A stretch of 31,147 nt of DNA. It comes from Apostichopus californicus (Eukaryota > Echinodermata > Holothuroidea > Aspidochirotida > Stichopodidae). Shown here one piece after another: positions 20,060 through 31,147 of the stretch. Where the stretch lies: the NCBI GenBank assembly GCA_020650975.1, contig JAIPMN010002584.1:1-31147 (forward strand), read 5' to 3'. Every line of letters begins with the position of its first letter. Within the stretch, counting starts at the first letter, position 1. The notes below the pieces were generated by a model, which was not told where the DNA came from, did not search any database, and was given only the letters and a program-made list of their open reading frames with translations. Made by a program: the position numbers and the translations under genes.

Positions 20060-23000
20060 TTACAACTCTTTTAGGAATACTGCTTATTTATTTGCAAGTA
20101 AACTGTATTAATCTCTAGATTGTTTGGATTATTGTTTACATTGTCATGCTGAGTATAACGACCAATAAAAATGTCAACATGAATGAAGTATTCTACTATG
20201 CATTGGATGATTGATGGAACTGTACATTGATGGAATTGAATTATATTGATTTCTTTTATTAATCAGTAGTTGCCAAAGATTATATTTACCGAAAAAATGA
20301 TCTAGTTATTCATTGTTTAACTTCATGTTATCATTGATCTGTAGCCTTTTTTAACATAAAACATTGTTTAGCATGTACGCAGTTTAGACCACCAGTTCGT
20401 TTTTGACTGAAGATTGTTTGAAGAAAGCATTTTCTGTTGCCAATGTATAATTTTTTTTATTTCGTTTTTGACTGAATGTATACATCGTAGATTTGTTAAA
20501 AAGTCCCTAAATCTTTAATTTCTTTATGTGCTCTTTTAAGCGCACTATGTATACACTATGTAAGTGTGTTATACACATAAGATCGTTCAGAATGAGTGAA
20601 ACACTTTGTTGTGAAACTTTATCTCTTATGGAAAAGGGTGGAAGAGGGAATTCGGGATGATTAGATGAAGGTTTCACAAAGGACACCCAGATGGTTTGGT
20701 AGACCAATAAGGCTATTTTCATTTCTAGTGTGGTTTAAGTTAGAGCCAATGGTAACACAACGGTGTTGTACCATCCCATATGATGGGGATCGGTATAGGA
20801 AAGTAATTAGGGTTTCACTCAGGAACGAATACCACACACATATTGGCAAGGTATGTAAGGTCTTAGTGAGATTGTAATGTATCCATCTGGTTCTAACTGA
20901 TGTAGCCGACATCTTAAAAAAAAGTGAAACCATATTCCTCTCAAGTTCAAACAATCCTCAAAGACGTTCGTAACATCATGAATTCATTTTTTTTTTCAAT
21001 GGTTAGTTTGTGTTTTTTCGTTACTGAATTGTTCCTGATTGCTACGACAATCTACATTTAAAGTTAGTGTTTTTGTTTTATATTGCCTCATAAAGAAGGA
21101 ACATACATCTTTGCACGCTGATAGAACACAGAAGAATTATGATGTAAATTTGAGAAATACTTCTGATTAAGTCGGTTATTCTATTTTGTTCCTTACTTTG
21201 TTTAAAGTCATTTTATATAATTTCTTTTTCTAATATGGTTGGTTTATGAAACCTTTGATAAACATTGGTGGCTATTTCATTATTCCTGTTGATTACTACA
21301 TACACACAGTTCCATTATCTAACTAATGTGGATGAATCATTCTCAAATAACAATCGGATGTTTCGTCATTCCTTTTATATTAGCCATTTAATAATATTTT
21401 TCATGTGTTTTTTAAAAGTGGTGAAATAGCATAAAGCGCAAATGCTTTTGTTTTCTTGTGAACTATGATTTATGACTTACTTCATGAAGATTCAACATCT
21501 ATTTAGTGAAATAGGAAAAAAAAGTAAGGGGTAACATGTCATTATTTGTTAAAGACGAGAAATGTTATTAATATCCAGTGACAGCAAATTTGCAGATTTG
21601 CTAAATTATCTAGAAAATTGTATGTGTAGTTCATGTCATTTGAAGTCAACAGAGGTTCAAATGTGAAGACCTTGCAATACACTGAGCTGCTACTGGAGGC
21701 CAAAGCCTCAAACTAGTTTTAAAAGTCTCAAACTAGCTTTAGATGTGCTTACACCAAAAGGAAAACATTGGCAGGTAGGTCTGCATTAGGGCAATGACTG
21801 TGCTCATCATAACATATTCAGTTCTCAAACTCCATGGTGTGGTATGCAGAGACTGATATACCAAAGACAAATGAAATTTGTACAGAAATGTCATCAGTCT
21901 CTGAGCTATTTTAGCCACAAACTAGAAACGATAGAAACTCGTTAGATATTCTTTGGGCTGGTGATCCCATCTGTTGTGAAAGGAAAGATCTTTTCGAAAT
22001 GTTGGTGGAGTAGGTTGCTGCATACCTAAGGTGCTTAATCTCATTGTCATTCTTTTGTACGCGAATAATGTAAGTGATGGTCGGAAGAAGAGGACGTGTG
22101 TTTTGCGTTGTCACTTTACTGAAACATCTTTGCCCCTTTTTTTATGTCTAATTATGAAATAATTGTAAGTCTGTAGGAGTGTGCAATGGACCTTTTGTAC
22201 ATACGCCAATAAATGCCTTAATATGCTAATCCCAACGTACCTTTTCTTATTGTTTGTTTTATTTTATATGTGATATTCCATACTGTCCAGGGCTGCTTTG
22301 TGTGATCGGCATTTAAGTCGATGTGTCTTTATTATAGCAGATTATTGTAAAGTTTCGATACTTCTGACTTACACTACCATAATGATGTAGTTACTTAACT
22401 GGATTAGTGGCAGTTCATTTATAATGTCTAAAATTTCTGATTTACCTTTTCGGGTACGAAAAGTACAGAAAGTAGTATTGAAGATCAGACACTTGGACAG
22501 TACAAGATTGTCTAAATTAGCAACATTGAAGTTTGCATACAATACGCATGATTGTTACAATTTTATATTTTTTACATCATATAGGTTCACAACATTCTCA
22601 AATACAAGATCTTCAGATAGTTTTCTTCTTGTGGTATTTGTATTAACACTCTGGTGATATTTGACAACCATCAAATACATCATGCCCTTGCCATAAATAC
22701 TGGACGCCCAAATTCTAAGTCATGATGTATGCAAATGCAAAACGTTACGTTTCTTCAAACCCTAATAAATACAGCATGATGCGTTGATAAAACTGATTGA
22801 ACTTTAAAAGTATGCAATAAATTTAGTAATTGGATATGATGATAAAATATTCAATAATGTTGTTTCCTCTATTTTTGGCACAAGTTTCTGGATTTTCTTT
22901 TATTGTAGAAATGTCCATCATCTCTATAGTTTGTAGTACATGTACCTCTTGAATATGGTCGATTTGTACCATTGTTTAATCTAGGAAGTAACCTTACTAA

Positions 23001-25559
23001 CTGTCCCCACCAGGATCTGCGCCCATGCATATTATAACTATTTATGGTACTGTACAGCCTATGCCTAGTTCATTGATGCATTTATCGTGATGCCGGAACT
23101 TGTGCAAAATGTTTCAGGTATTGTAACACCACATGAAAGCATATGATAAGCCATTGTTGGTCATGGTGTTAATAAACTAGACTAAAGCCTAGCCACTTAA
23201 CAGGTTGTGCAGTTTGTTTCTCAACTGATGTAAGTGAAGCACGACATTGTTAATGTTAGACGTCACACGGTGCGTTTTCCTCTAGCAAATCCAGTCTGAA
23301 ATTTCATGAAATGTTACTTCTGATTTGGTTTACACTAACCGCCTGTATTTATTCTGTGTTCGCTGAGATTTCAAATTGTGATTGGCTTTCGTCGAACTAG
23401 TCCTTTGTCAATTCAACATAATGCATGTTACACAAAGGTTAACGTGGTTGTCGTTCTTGCTAAGAGGTATGCGAGTTAATTCAATCTTGGTCAAACTGGG
23501 AATGTGATTTCTTAAATGTCGAGGGAGATGCATGAAGACACCCCATTCATCATCACATCAGTGCAGCTAGAGTTAATGAAGTGGTTTTCAAACCCCATTC
23601 CTATACCAAATTCACAGAGGAATCTGTTTATCATTCTTAGCAAATTGGTGTTTTTGGTAATTGGGGCATTCAAGGTTCTCTGCTTGTTCTCCAAGCTCTC
23701 CCGGTCTATCAAAATGTAAGCAATTCGTGACGGTAAATATAACGCTATGTTCGGCTGCAACAGGGAGGTGTTAACACACACACCCCTGTTTGCAGCAACG
23801 TTGCTCTGGTGGGTTCCAAAGGGTAAACAAACATATATCTTGATATTAATAAGTTACCGTCATGTTCTGATGAGCTCAACTTTTAGTTATAGACGATAGT
23901 ATCGCGCTGTTTAATTATTCTACTTTCGTCATGAATCATCAAATACTGTTTCAAACGGCTTCAAAGTAACAACTATACACTTTACAGGGTGGATCCACCG
24001 ACCTCCAAGTATCCGGTTGGGGGCTGGGAGTATTTTAATAACTTGATCCATTCTTCCGTTTGTTTTTCATATTTTATACTACTTTTTGGCCTACTTGTCT
24101 TATAGGATACATTGTAGACTTACAACTAGAATTATTTAATTATATCTTATTTTTATCCTTCTTTTTCTCTTTATATGCTTACGTTAAACTGTTTTATTTG
24201 TTTGGTTTTGATCATTTTATTGTTTGTTATATTGTTTCTTGTTATTTTATGCTTGTAAGACGCGTTGAGATGATATGATGTAATGTGTTTGATGAGAATA
24301 TATTTACACTACGTTGCATGGTAATCAGTTACTTTTAGTTGATGAGTTGTTGAACCGTTTCATAGCGAATCTTGGCCCCTAGGAGATCTGGGTCAAAGGT
24401 TAGTCAAGCTTAGTGACACAAATACCCCTCATATCTCCCACTCTGGCAGCAGACTGTCACAGCTAATTACGAGAGTTTCCTCACTGCACTTACTACAAGG
24501 TGAAATCGCCAGCTAGATAGGCTTGGAAATCTATTGTGTGGAATCAACGAAGTGTAAATAAATTGTGAAGCCAGTGCAACCAAAAGGTTTTCCTTGTAGA
24601 ACCTCCATGGTGCAACTAACTGGCCTCTAAGGTTCTTGATGATTTGTAGTGGAATTTACACACAGCCAGTGCACATACAATATACATACAGTCCGTACAC
24701 TAAAATATGCTACTGTAATTGTACATTTGTGATAGAAGGAAATACTGCAAGGATGATATGACGATGTTTGACTAATTCACGATGGAAAGATACAGCCCAA
24801 TCTTCATCTGTATGTTTGGTGTTGTGTTGAATAACGGCAACTTAGTATTGGATTTAATTTCCAATTGGTAGCTAGGGAAATGGACCTACATTCTACATTA
24901 CAGGTAAATGAAAGTTTGTATATATGTGCCATTGGAGAAAGCTTTATTAATAAAAACACTAGCTTCAGTTTAGTAAAAGTGAATCCGATGAGTATTCCAT
25001 GCTGCTCAATTTTATCGATGATTATTTGGTGAAGGGTACGATACGATATGTCTTGTAAAAAGCTGTTTCCGCCGCCAGGCGCTTCAGTGGGTCAGTGGCG
25101 AAAGCTCCTGGCCGGTAAATATAAGACTCCATGGTTTGAGATATGAAAATTTTGGATTGTGTTAATATGAACTTTGAGGGCCGGGTCGAAGAGAAACGTG
25201 GCTGGATGATGGTAGGAAAGTAGCATGTTTTTTAGGGAGCGATGAGTGTTGGCCGGCTTCGAAGACTGGATTGGCGATGTGAGGCGATGAATGGACTTTG
25301 AGGCTAGACAGGCGTCATAGAGGAGATGCTTCACTGACGGCGTGGTTTCGATGAGCGGACGTTACAGAAGAGATTTAGGTTGTTATGCTGCTTGTTTCGA
25401 ATGGTTGGATCTGGACGTGGATGGTGTTGGGTTGAAAAAACTAATGGAGTTCCTTTTGTTTGTTACGTTCTCATAATTTCTGTATCATACCGGTGAGGGG
25501 GGGGGGGGGATGATTCCAAGATGAAGGCCGATCTTCTAAGTTGATTTGTTATCAACTGA

Positions 25560-26532
25560 TGAAGATGATGTGTTGGTGATGTACACTTCGTTGCACCAAT
25601 TGTGTATTCGGTTGATGTAGCGTTGTAGGTATTCCTCTGCTCTGGGGGCTGGCCTAGATGGCGATGTCACCAGCATATTGCGAACTTTTTATGCAAGCGT
25701 TGTCTGGTTGAGGGATGTCTCCGACGTACAGGATGAACAGGATCGGGCTGATGATGCTTCCTTGGGGCGTACCGGTGGTGAGTTGTAGTGGTGAGGAGAA
25801 CGATGTGCCAATTTTTAAGTTGATGATTCAATGAGACAGGAAGCTGGCAATCTTGTTAGTTTGTCCGGAAAATGGTATTTTCTGAGTTTCAGTAGTAGGC
25901 CGTTTACCACATTCTGTCGAACGAAGACTTTTTCTGCATAGAAGAAGGCTGCTATCGTTTGATGACCCTTGCGTTGACGTGTCTTTTATGAACTGGAACA
26001 TAAGTAGGTAAACTAGGTAAATGTCTGATTTTGAGGGATGCTGTGTAGATGTTGCTTAGTGCCTGGAAACGTGGTGGTGTTGAGGTGGATATACTGGAGG
26101 CCGTTTCTACCTGATAAAGTGTTGCTGGCTTCTTGATAGATGTTTGATAGTTGTTTGCATTTGTTGTCCAGTTGATCTTTGTGTTTGTGGATGAGTTCGC
26201 TTGTGGACAGTCTTGATGTTCTTGTTTTGCGTCCGCTGTAATAGTTTCCGAAGTGTCCTGCGTTGTTTGATGAGATGGATAATATGGCGTGGTAGCTGGA
26301 ATCTCTGGGGTGCTTTGTGGCTTATAACGGCTTTTTTGTTTGTATCGCTGCTTGGCCAATTTGCTGTGAGGTGGTAATGTTGTAGGGCTTGATATTGGTC
26401 TGGATGTGAATCCTGTAAAGGGACCAATTTGTGTGGGAAGGCCTTGGGAGGAATACAGTAGATACATATAGCGATGTTCCCTTCCAGGTCGTTGAGCTGT
26501 TCGGTGGTGTGTTCCAATGCTTCTTGAAACAT
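25560..26532 (-). pseudogene. LINE ORF2 remnant: linker and reverse transcriptase
   Basis: The linker shows PRHIIHLIKQRRTLRKLL, the basic 'LPxxIxxLIxxRRxLRR' stretch that precedes RT in Jockey-type ORF2. RT pieces follow: GLLLKLRKYHFPDKL; then GTPQGSIISPILFILYVGDI; and QYAGDIAI followed by a stop (YAGD at 25666-25677 in place of the catalytic YADD); then EEYLQRYINRIHNWC in another frame. The second catalytic Asp pair is thus broken and the copy is inactive. Confidence 0.8.
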
Positions 26533-26745
26533 GGCTGAGTTGCTTTCTGCTGTTTTTCTGCAGTTCGAAGAGTTGATTTTGGTGAGCTTCTCCCAGTTCT
26601 TTGATCTGCTGCTGGGTTAATTTTCATTCTGGCTATCGGAGGGTTGGTTGTTGGCGAATTGGTTGTTGCGGACGGGTGGTTTGAAGGTTGATTCTGTTAA
26701 ACTCTCTTATGTATACGGAGCATCCACGGTAGCTGGGTATATGGC

Positions 26746-27509
26746 TCAGACGGCAGTTGGCGCATTCTGGCTGTTCCCTGGTTTCTGACACTCGGCTAAG
26801 CTGTGTTTACCGGCGCATCGAGTGCATGTCTTGCGGTGGGTGCATGTAGCTGCGAGGTGGCCAAAAAGCTGACAGTTGTGGCACTGGATTACAGTCCGGG
26901 AGTTTCTGATAGATACTTCAGTGTGTAGTTGGTTCTTGGTGGAGATGCCTCTGGTGATAGCTGTTGTAAGTCTGTTTGGCTGGTAAAGGTGATAGCGGCT
27001 TTCCAAATTGGTATATCGGTGCCTTAAAGGAAGAAGCGTCCCGAAGATGTATTTTTGAATCCGTTTTGGTGTGCCACCACGTTGATTTCTCTAACAGAGA
27101 TGTCTGGGTGTAACCTGAAGATGACTCCCTCGAATTTGATTGGTCGGTTGGTGTTAGGAAGTTTTGCAGAAGGTGTTTTACCGTTGGTTGTTGGAGGGCC
27201 ATTGATGTTTTATCAGAATCTGATGTTGTTGATGGTGGCAGCGAGTATCATGTTTCCTCCTCTAGTCAGACGTAGTGAGATGATGGTTGCTCTAGGATAT
27301 GTTGTCTCGATGAACTTGCGGGCTTCCCTGGGATTGGTGAGGGTGGCTGGTATGTCGCTGAGTATCACTGGGAGTTGTACTCTGCCTGACATACTGGCTT
27401 CAAGGACATTTTTGGTGCCGGGAAGATGTAATTTCTCTGGTTGTGACGGTGACTGGGTCGCTGGATTCCTCTTTCTCTTGTTGGTGATCGTAGTGAATTC
27501 CATTTCCAT
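26746..27509 (-). pseudogene. LINE ORF1 with CCHC zinc knuckles, frame-broken
   Basis: The nucleic-acid-binding ORF1 protein of Jockey-type LINEs. The N-terminal part (27213-27509) is basic (TNKRKRN) and has a conserved-looking ARKFIETTYP stretch. The C-terminal part (26746-27006) shows two knuckles, CHNCQLFGHLAATC and CTRCAGKHSLAEC. The middle lies in a third frame, so at least two frame changes separate the ends. Confidence 0.8.
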
Positions 27510-27890
27510 GGTTTGTTCCTGATTGTGTTGTTTGTTCAGGAAGACGGGCTAACACTGCTCGTTAGGGAAACTAGTTGAGAAAGAAAAGGATGCCAGAGGC
27601 TTTCAATTTCAGTTTTTGTTAGCTTCGGTCAGGCAGCGTGCGGTGTTATTCTAGAGGATGGAAGAGGTGAATGATAATGAAACCTTGAGAATCTTGGTGG
27701 AACGGTGATGATGTTGAATCAGGCTGGTGGTAGATGGTGGATGAAGGTAGATACTGGTAGTAGATGGTAGATGGATGGTGGCTTGGTGCCGGCTTGGTGG
27801 TAGTAGTTTGCACGTTGGGTTCCAGAAGAGGATGAAAGGGTACTATGAAGTTTCCTGTTTTTAAGTCACTTTTTTCTAACAAGTTGGATA

Positions 27891-30800
27891 GGCTAACCCG
27901 ACAGTAGGGTATACATCTACTTTGATAAGGGCTTTATTTTCGCGGTAGTCAAACAGTATCTGCTCGGATTGAAAAAGATCGATATCGGGAACTAATTAAA
28001 TAAAAATATCCAGCTTTGGAAGTTCAGTTCCAAGAGCAAAGAGCATACTCTCGGCGTTGCATAGTAAGGTTATACGAATCTCACAACAGGAAATTGTTAA
28101 ATACGAATTTAAGATCATTTCAGAATGCTCTTTTATACCAACTTGAGAATTAGACAAACAAATTTAAACTTTAAACTGGCACCGTCTTGTATGAACGTAT
28201 TAGTAATTAATCATATATTAGGAATTAATCATATATAAATTATTAATCATGTAGTTTACATGCGACTACACAATATTCCGTCAACTGGTACATTTCTTCA
28301 CAAGATGATCTAAACCATTTGCTAGAGTACTGGCTTAAACGATATAGTGCAAAGTGTACCGTGAGACTGAAATGGTTTCTGATGTACAATTGAATTTGCG
28401 CCAGTAGTAAGTTCCGTGTTACAAGTAGTTGCTCTAAAGGCTTCCGCATATCACGTCTCCAAAGAAATGATACTTTACATGGACGGAGTTATGTTAGGGT
28501 AGTTTGGACTTTGATTGGTCAGGAGTGGATCCCGCAACGAAAGAGAATAATACTTAGCAATGCAGCCGTTTGATTTTGGCAACCTAAGGTATATTTTAAC
28601 ATAATGACGTTCATACAGGAATATCTTTTCAATTGATTATGATGAGAATGGAGCTATTAATGATAAGACATGAGAATATTAGATCACGAACCGCTCAACC
28701 TAACCATGAAAATGTCTAAAAAGTCTTAGAAGGCGGTAAAAACTTACTTGGATCGCTATCTGACAACATACATGAACCTTTTCGATGAACTATCGAATTC
28801 TGTCGCCGTTGTGCACATTACTTTATTTAATCATTGCAATAGTATCACACAGTGGCAGCACCAGAAACTCCAAAGTGGGAGGGGGAATGGGGAGCCAACA
28901 GTTTGCGAAGAGGGGGGGGGGGGAGACAATAAGTTGAACTGCAAAAACGTATACCTGGATGAAGTGCACACCACGGCAATACTTCGGGGGCCAGAGAATA
29001 CGAGCTTACCCCGTCCCACGATTCCTTGATGAACCATATTTTATTTTATATTTTAATTTTTACATGAAATTCAAACTTGTGAAGAAATATGATACATATG
29101 CAAATGAAAGTTCATCATTGAGACGTGTTCAAGGTATGCAATCCAAAAACTGTTTCTAAAGACTACAGCATGTTCACTGTATCGAACATTTCCACAAAAA
29201 GCGACATTCAAGACATTCCTCTGGTATATGTCTGCTATCAATAAAACTATCCATCAAACGTTCCACGTAACCCTTAACCTTCACATATACAAACACCTGT
29301 CAAAATGCAGACTTTAAATTTGAAATATTCAGACTTTGACCTCAGTTGACCCCGAACACATTCCATTGCCAAGCTGTTTACAAAGTACGTCCATCATTTA
29401 CTTTTGAGTTACAGTGTGGACAAGCCAAGGTGTCAGACACACGCATACACACACAAGCCAACATCATTGCGTATATTCCATTTTGCATTCGACAACATAT
29501 CAAAACGTTTCTTCTTGTTTTTTAAAAGAACGGAATTCCCCCGTTGAAGAAAATAATTTGGTGGATTTTCCCCGTTTATTGTCAGGGCAAGGTTGGGTGG
29601 GAGTGGTGATGGGCAAATATCGCGGTAACAATAATTACATAAAAAGCCATTTTGCCTTCTTCTTATATCCATATGGTTGTCGAGGAAGACTGAAGAGTCT
29701 CTATTGGGCGTGTGTTATACTATATCACAAAACAATACAATGCTTTTTAATCTATGGCTTTCTCTTTTCATGTTAAACTGCTTTTCATAAGAGGTGATGA
29801 AACATTGATTATTAAAGGTAATATCATGGTAATCCTCCAAACAATATTCACGCCGCGAAGCTGTGTTCTACAGGCAGCACAGTGCCTAATTACCCCGAAG
29901 CTTGGGCGAAAATTTGCAGATTGAGCAGATATGTTTCAATATCACTCTTGGCAAAAATTTCAAGCAGGATGCAAGACAGTTTCCTTTTAACTTCTGGTAA
30001 CCGTCCAGAATAAGCATTCTGTATTAATACCACTGTTGTAAATTTGCGACTCTAGTACAGGTGACCAACCTTACCTTATCAACCTGAGAACATTTTTTAT
30101 TGTTCTTGATAATCAGAAAAGCCGACAAAATTTGATACCATTTCCCTCAACTTGTATTGCACTTTCACAAACTAATTTTAGTTTGATCTGCTTCGGTCCA
30201 TATTAAATGGGGCTGTATAGGTTATTAAAGGAATGAAAAGAAAGCTCATTAGACCTGTAGTCTTCGAAGCTAACAAAACGTAGTTTGATGTAGTATAGGG
30301 CTCTTGTCAGTTCCATCCTCTGTGTTACATTGAATTCTTTGTGTCCAATATAAATAATGACGCAGTTTCCACTGGTTTCAGCAGACATTGGCATAGTTGC
30401 ATCAAAACAAAGGCCTGGATGTACTGTGGAAGCGACATGTATTATAATTGGAGGAATTAAAAGGTTTTTGTGTGTGCCGTATTTCACCTAAATATGCTAC
30501 ATTGCATGTAGGCGAAATTTGAGATGGAAGACATTTTGCTACGTAAACCAAAACACGTACTGTCATGAATACTAAAAAAGTTAACAAACAAATTCCATGC
30601 TCATTGCATACGATCTTTCAATTGAGCTAAAAACGTGCGTACCTGCTGTTGGTTTGCCCACTCTTTCTTATGCGGAGTATGTAATTCCTACGTAATCGTT
30701 GCATTATTTAACCTATGTCATTGTTGCTGATGTGCATTCCTAAGCGTGGTTGCAAGGGGATGTCCGTTGTGTTGAAGTCGGGCAAAGGTCACTGCTGCCC

Positions 30801-30909
30801 TCGCCAATTGTGTATCTTTATTTCCTTTTAGTGTATTTTTAGTTTTGCTTATTTTATGGGTACCATGAGTTAAAGTATTGTCATTAAAGAGTATTTTTTG
30901 TCTCCAGAG
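27891..30909. other. Gene-free stretch
   Basis: No coding sequence or element recognised on either strand. G-runs at 28913-28923 and short open frames (for example 29414-29776, 30203-30487) have no recognisable content. Confidence 0.55.
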
Positions 30910-31147
30910 GTTATTCCTTTTTGGTTCCTTGCTTTAGCAAAAGGAACCTATGTAGTCAGGTTGGCGTGTGTGTGTGTGTCTGTGTGTCTGTGTGTGCGTC
31001 TGTGACACTTGCTTGGGTACGCTCTATCTCAATAAGGTAAAGTTGGATTGAGGCCAAACTTGGACTATAGATTCACCATATGGAGAAGGTGTGCCCTATT
31101 GTTTTTGGTGCCCACAAAGGTCACCAAAGGTCAGTTATGGTCCAAAA
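30910..31147 (+). repeat. GT-rich interspersed repeat, cut by window end
   Basis: Opens with a hairpin, GGTTCCTTGCT paired with AGCAAAAGGAACC (30923-30948), then a (GT)n-rich segment (30966-31004) and GACACTTGCTTGGGTACGCT. It ends in GGTCACCAAAGGTCAGTTAT. I recall this order (AAAGGAACCTAT, GTGTGT, GACACTTGC, AAGGTCA) from repeats common in marine invertebrate genomes; the family name is unknown to me. Confidence 0.55.

Larger units (their letters stand above)
16859..25030. other. Probable 3' UTR then gene-free flank
   Basis: No coding sequence recognised over 8 kb. AATAAA hexamers lie at 17659, 18381, 18385, 18969, 20164 and 22208, so the true transcript end cannot be fixed by eye. Small direct duplications occur at 19157-19215 and 19971-20059. 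At 20590-20935 GTTTCAC or GTGAAAC recurs five times. Short open frames at 22424-22657 and 23512-23781 match nothing I know. Confidence 0.6.
25040..27890 (-). mobile_element. Decayed Jockey-like LINE (non-LTR retrotransposon)
   Basis: Read on the - strand from high to low coordinates: a 5' leader (about 27890-27510) with a TGGTAGATGG-like simple repeat; ORF1 starting MEMEFTTITNKRKRN at 27509 and, in other frames, reaching zinc knuckles (26746-27006); an endonuclease-to-RT linker (26107-26532); RT pieces (about 25960-25560); and a C-terminal stretch to about 25092. ORF1 uses three frames. The endonuclease, about 700 bp in relatives, is not seen between 26746 and 26540. GC is higher than in the flanks. 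At about 2.9 kb it is shorter than the usual 4-5 kb. Confidence 0.8.

Noticed and set aside
23512-23781. Overlapping open frames on both strands
   Set aside because: No recognisable domain on either strand; length is compatible with chance.
27055-27522. 155-codon plus-strand open frame
   Set aside because: Shadow of the LINE ORF1, which is read on the minus strand with recognisable zinc knuckles.
29414-29776. 120-codon plus-strand open frame
   Set aside because: Starts in a CA-repeat (HTHTHT), no domain recognised, no splice or promoter support.

Overview
The window looks like nuclear DNA of a marine invertebrate animal. It is AT-rich, the gene is split into short exons (80-190 bp) with GT/AG introns of 0.3-2 kb, and the repeats are LINE 3' ends with (ATT)n tails, a hAT-like MITE, minisatellites and a GT-rich interspersed repeat. 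I lean towards a deuterostome, possibly an echinoderm such as a sea cucumber. That rests on remembered repeat style and is inference.

Region 1 (220-16858, + strand) is the C-terminal half of one integrin alpha subunit gene. I resolved eleven shared exons and two alternative last exons. All junction phases agree: 1509 nt of shared coding sequence plus an 84-nt or a 123-nt last exon, giving 530 or 543 codons. The protein runs from the end of the thigh domain through the genu, calf-1, calf-2, a membrane-proximal Cys cluster, one transmembrane helix and a short cytoplasmic tail. The 5' half (signal peptide, beta-propeller, most of the thigh) lies upstream of the window. The gene has two phase-0 tail exons. 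The upstream one (15021-15143) encodes a tail starting LKFFQR; the downstream one (16775-16858) encodes the canonical LGFFKR tail. Both can follow the transmembrane exon, so the gene probably makes two integrins differing in the talin/beta-tail-facing motif itself.

The introns are full of repeats, several of them touching splice sites. A triplicated unit carries the acceptor and start of exon 6, and its middle copy still offers an in-frame acceptor (+25 residues). A G-rich minisatellite starts 73 bp after the exon 4 donor. A 5'-truncated LINE sits within about 10 bp of the weak donor of exon 8, and a 222-bp tandem repeat ends about 33 bp before exon 9.

Region 2 (16859-25030) has no recognisable gene. 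Its start is probably the 3' UTR, with several candidate poly(A) signals. Region 3 (about 25040-27890, - strand) is a decayed Jockey-like LINE with a zinc-knuckle ORF1 and reverse transcriptase remnants but no visible endonuclease. Region 4 (27890-30900) has no recognisable gene. The window ends in a GT-rich interspersed repeat (about 30910-31147).
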